DNA of 7,150 nucleotides, from positions 1 to 7,150 of the forward strand of contig CAIMMA010000366.1 in the NCBI GenBank assembly GCA_903842475.1, in the 5' to 3' direction. Numbering within the stretch: the first letter of the stretch is position 1; every line of letters begins with the position of its first letter. Below the pieces are notes generated by a model. It was given only the letters and a program-made list of their open reading frames with translations, was not told where the DNA came from and did not search any database. This document shows, in pieces, positions 6,357 to 7,150 of the stretch. This stretch comes from an uncultured bacterium (GTDB taxonomy: Bacteria > Desulfobacterota > Desulfobulbia > Desulfobulbales > Desulfobulbaceae). The position numbers and the translations under genes were made by a program.

Positions 6357-6371
6357 CGAACAACCGGTTCG
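6357..6371. terminator. Weak hairpin between convergent genes
   Basis: CGAAC (6357-6361) pairs with GTTCG (6367-6371) around a 5-nt loop just after the diguanylate cyclase stop and in the 53-nt gap before the end of the DUF3047 gene. The stem is short and has no T-run on either strand. Confidence 0.2.
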
Positions 6372-6408
6372 TTGCTTCGCTGCCGTCGCGCTCTTCATCC
6401 AGCCGCCT

Positions 6409-7150
6409 TCACCGGGGGCTAAAAATTCGAATATAATCGATCCAGGCCCGGGCCGATTCATGGGTATTGTCCGCATCGGTCATCACCGCCAGGGTGGCGG
6501 TGGCCGGAGGGTCCTGGCCAAAGGCCAACCGGTAGTCCCTGACGATGTCCACCGTGTGTTCCTGCCAGGTGTTGACTTTTTCCGGGCCCGCATTGACCGG
6601 GATCATTTTGGCTGCACTGGTGTAGGCATTGGTGATGACCGCGGCATCGGTGCGCCGATTGTCCCAGATGTAGCTGATCGAACTGTCCGGCGGATACTGC
6701 CCATAGACGGTTTTGGCCAGTTGGTATTGGAGCCGTTTCCCCAGGGAGGCGCGGTCCGGATCATAGGCAAACATCACATAGAGACGGGCCGGGTAGTCGT
6801 CCCCCTCCTTGCGGCTGCTGTCCCCCTTGGTCAAGATGTTGCCGACCTTCCAGCGCCAGGCGAGTCCCGGATATGCATAGACATTAAACGATTGCCCGAG
6901 CACCAGGGCCGAGGCCGAGTTGTCGCTTTCCATCAACAGGCAGGAGCGTCCTTCCAGGGTGACCGCACTGTAGCGGGAATGCCGGGGGATCTTGGCAAAG
7001 GGCTGGGGCTGCCACCGGGCCAAGGTGTCAAACTGCTCCTCGAGCAGCACCGCCCCGTCGGCCGCGGCGATGGGAGGCGCTCCGATCATCAGCAGGGCGC
7101 ATCCGAGCCAACCGGCGGCGAGCCAGCCCCTTGGGCCCGCGGGTTTGCGG
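6409..7150 (-). CDS. DUF3047 domain protein, exported, 5' end beyond window
   Basis: The frame from ATG 7089 gives 226 residues, but it stays open to the right edge, so the true start is probably outside. The upstream codons read RKPAGPR, then a hydrophobic run GWLAAGWLGCALLMIGAPPIA and an AAADG cleavage-like site: a signal peptide whose hydrophobic core ATG 7089 would cut in half. The early Cys lacks a lipobox, so export as a soluble periplasmic protein is likelier than a lipoprotein. The mature part matches DUF3047 as I recall it: LAWRWKV, then GDDYPARLYVMF, SYIWDN with NAYTSAAKMIPV, TWQEHTVDIVRDYRLAFG and the C-terminal MTDADNTHESARAWIDYIRIF. The last segment is typical of a beta-sandwich fold. 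No function is established for this family. It converges on the cyclase gene. Confidence 0.88.
   Translation of the reverse strand, partial: RKPAGPRGWLAAGWLGCALLMIGAPPIAAADGAVLLEEQFDTLARWQPQPFAKIPRHSRYSAVTLEGRSCLLMESDNSASALVLGQSFNVYAYPGLAWRWKVGNILTKGDSSRKEGDDYPARLYVMFAYDPDRASLGKRLQYQLAKTVYGQYPPDSSISYIWDNRRTDAAVITNAYTSAAKMIPVNAGPEKVNTWQEHTVDIVRDYRLAFGQDPPATATLAVMTDADNTHESARAWIDYIRIFSPR

Overview
The window is GC-rich and densely coded, and looks like chromosome from a Gram-negative, probably anaerobic bacterium. The gene set suggests Desulfobacterota (the former Deltaproteobacteria, Desulfobulbales or Desulfuromonadales type): a U32 protein with a linked partner, a free-standing CBM48 protein behind a sigma-54-like promoter, a ModF-like twin ABC protein, a PleD-type diguanylate cyclase and an exported DUF3047 protein. 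This placement is inferred from gene families; no rRNA or other marker gene is present. I see no tRNA, rRNA, CRISPR array, transposase, integrase or phage gene.

Layout from left to right: (1) 1-1782, minus strand, a two-gene operon. A complete U32 protein (TrhP/YrrO-like, tRNA-hydroxylation family) overlaps by 4 nt a second gene that runs off the left edge and appears to be a diverged U32-type partner. (2) 1783-2105, intergenic, with a sigma-54-type -24/-12 element and a good Shine-Dalgarno sequence for the next gene. (3) 2106-2402, plus strand, a 98-residue CBM48 (glycogen-binding) protein ending in a long hairpin shared with the convergent gene. (4) 2463-3017, minus strand, a gamma-class carbonic anhydrase-like protein. 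(5) 3193-about 4584 or 4708, minus strand, a twin-ABC ATPase of the ModF family. Its N terminus is unclear because the best start lies in another frame, joined through a TTT-TGA sequence. (6) 4780-4978, a divergent control region with a good sigma-70 promoter for the ABC gene. (7) 4979-6355, plus strand, a REC-REC-GGDEF diguanylate cyclase with intact phosphorylation, catalytic and inhibitory sites. (8) 6409-7150, minus strand, a DUF3047 protein whose signal peptide runs off the right edge.

The genes do not form one obvious pathway; they read as four or five short transcription units of housekeeping or accessory function. The observations most worth checking are the asymmetric ABC sites (one apparently dead, one canonical), the possible +1 frameshift or indel at the start of that gene, the overlapping U32-like pair, and the sigma-54-like element before the CBM48 gene. 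I found no clear sign of a new defence or mobile system.
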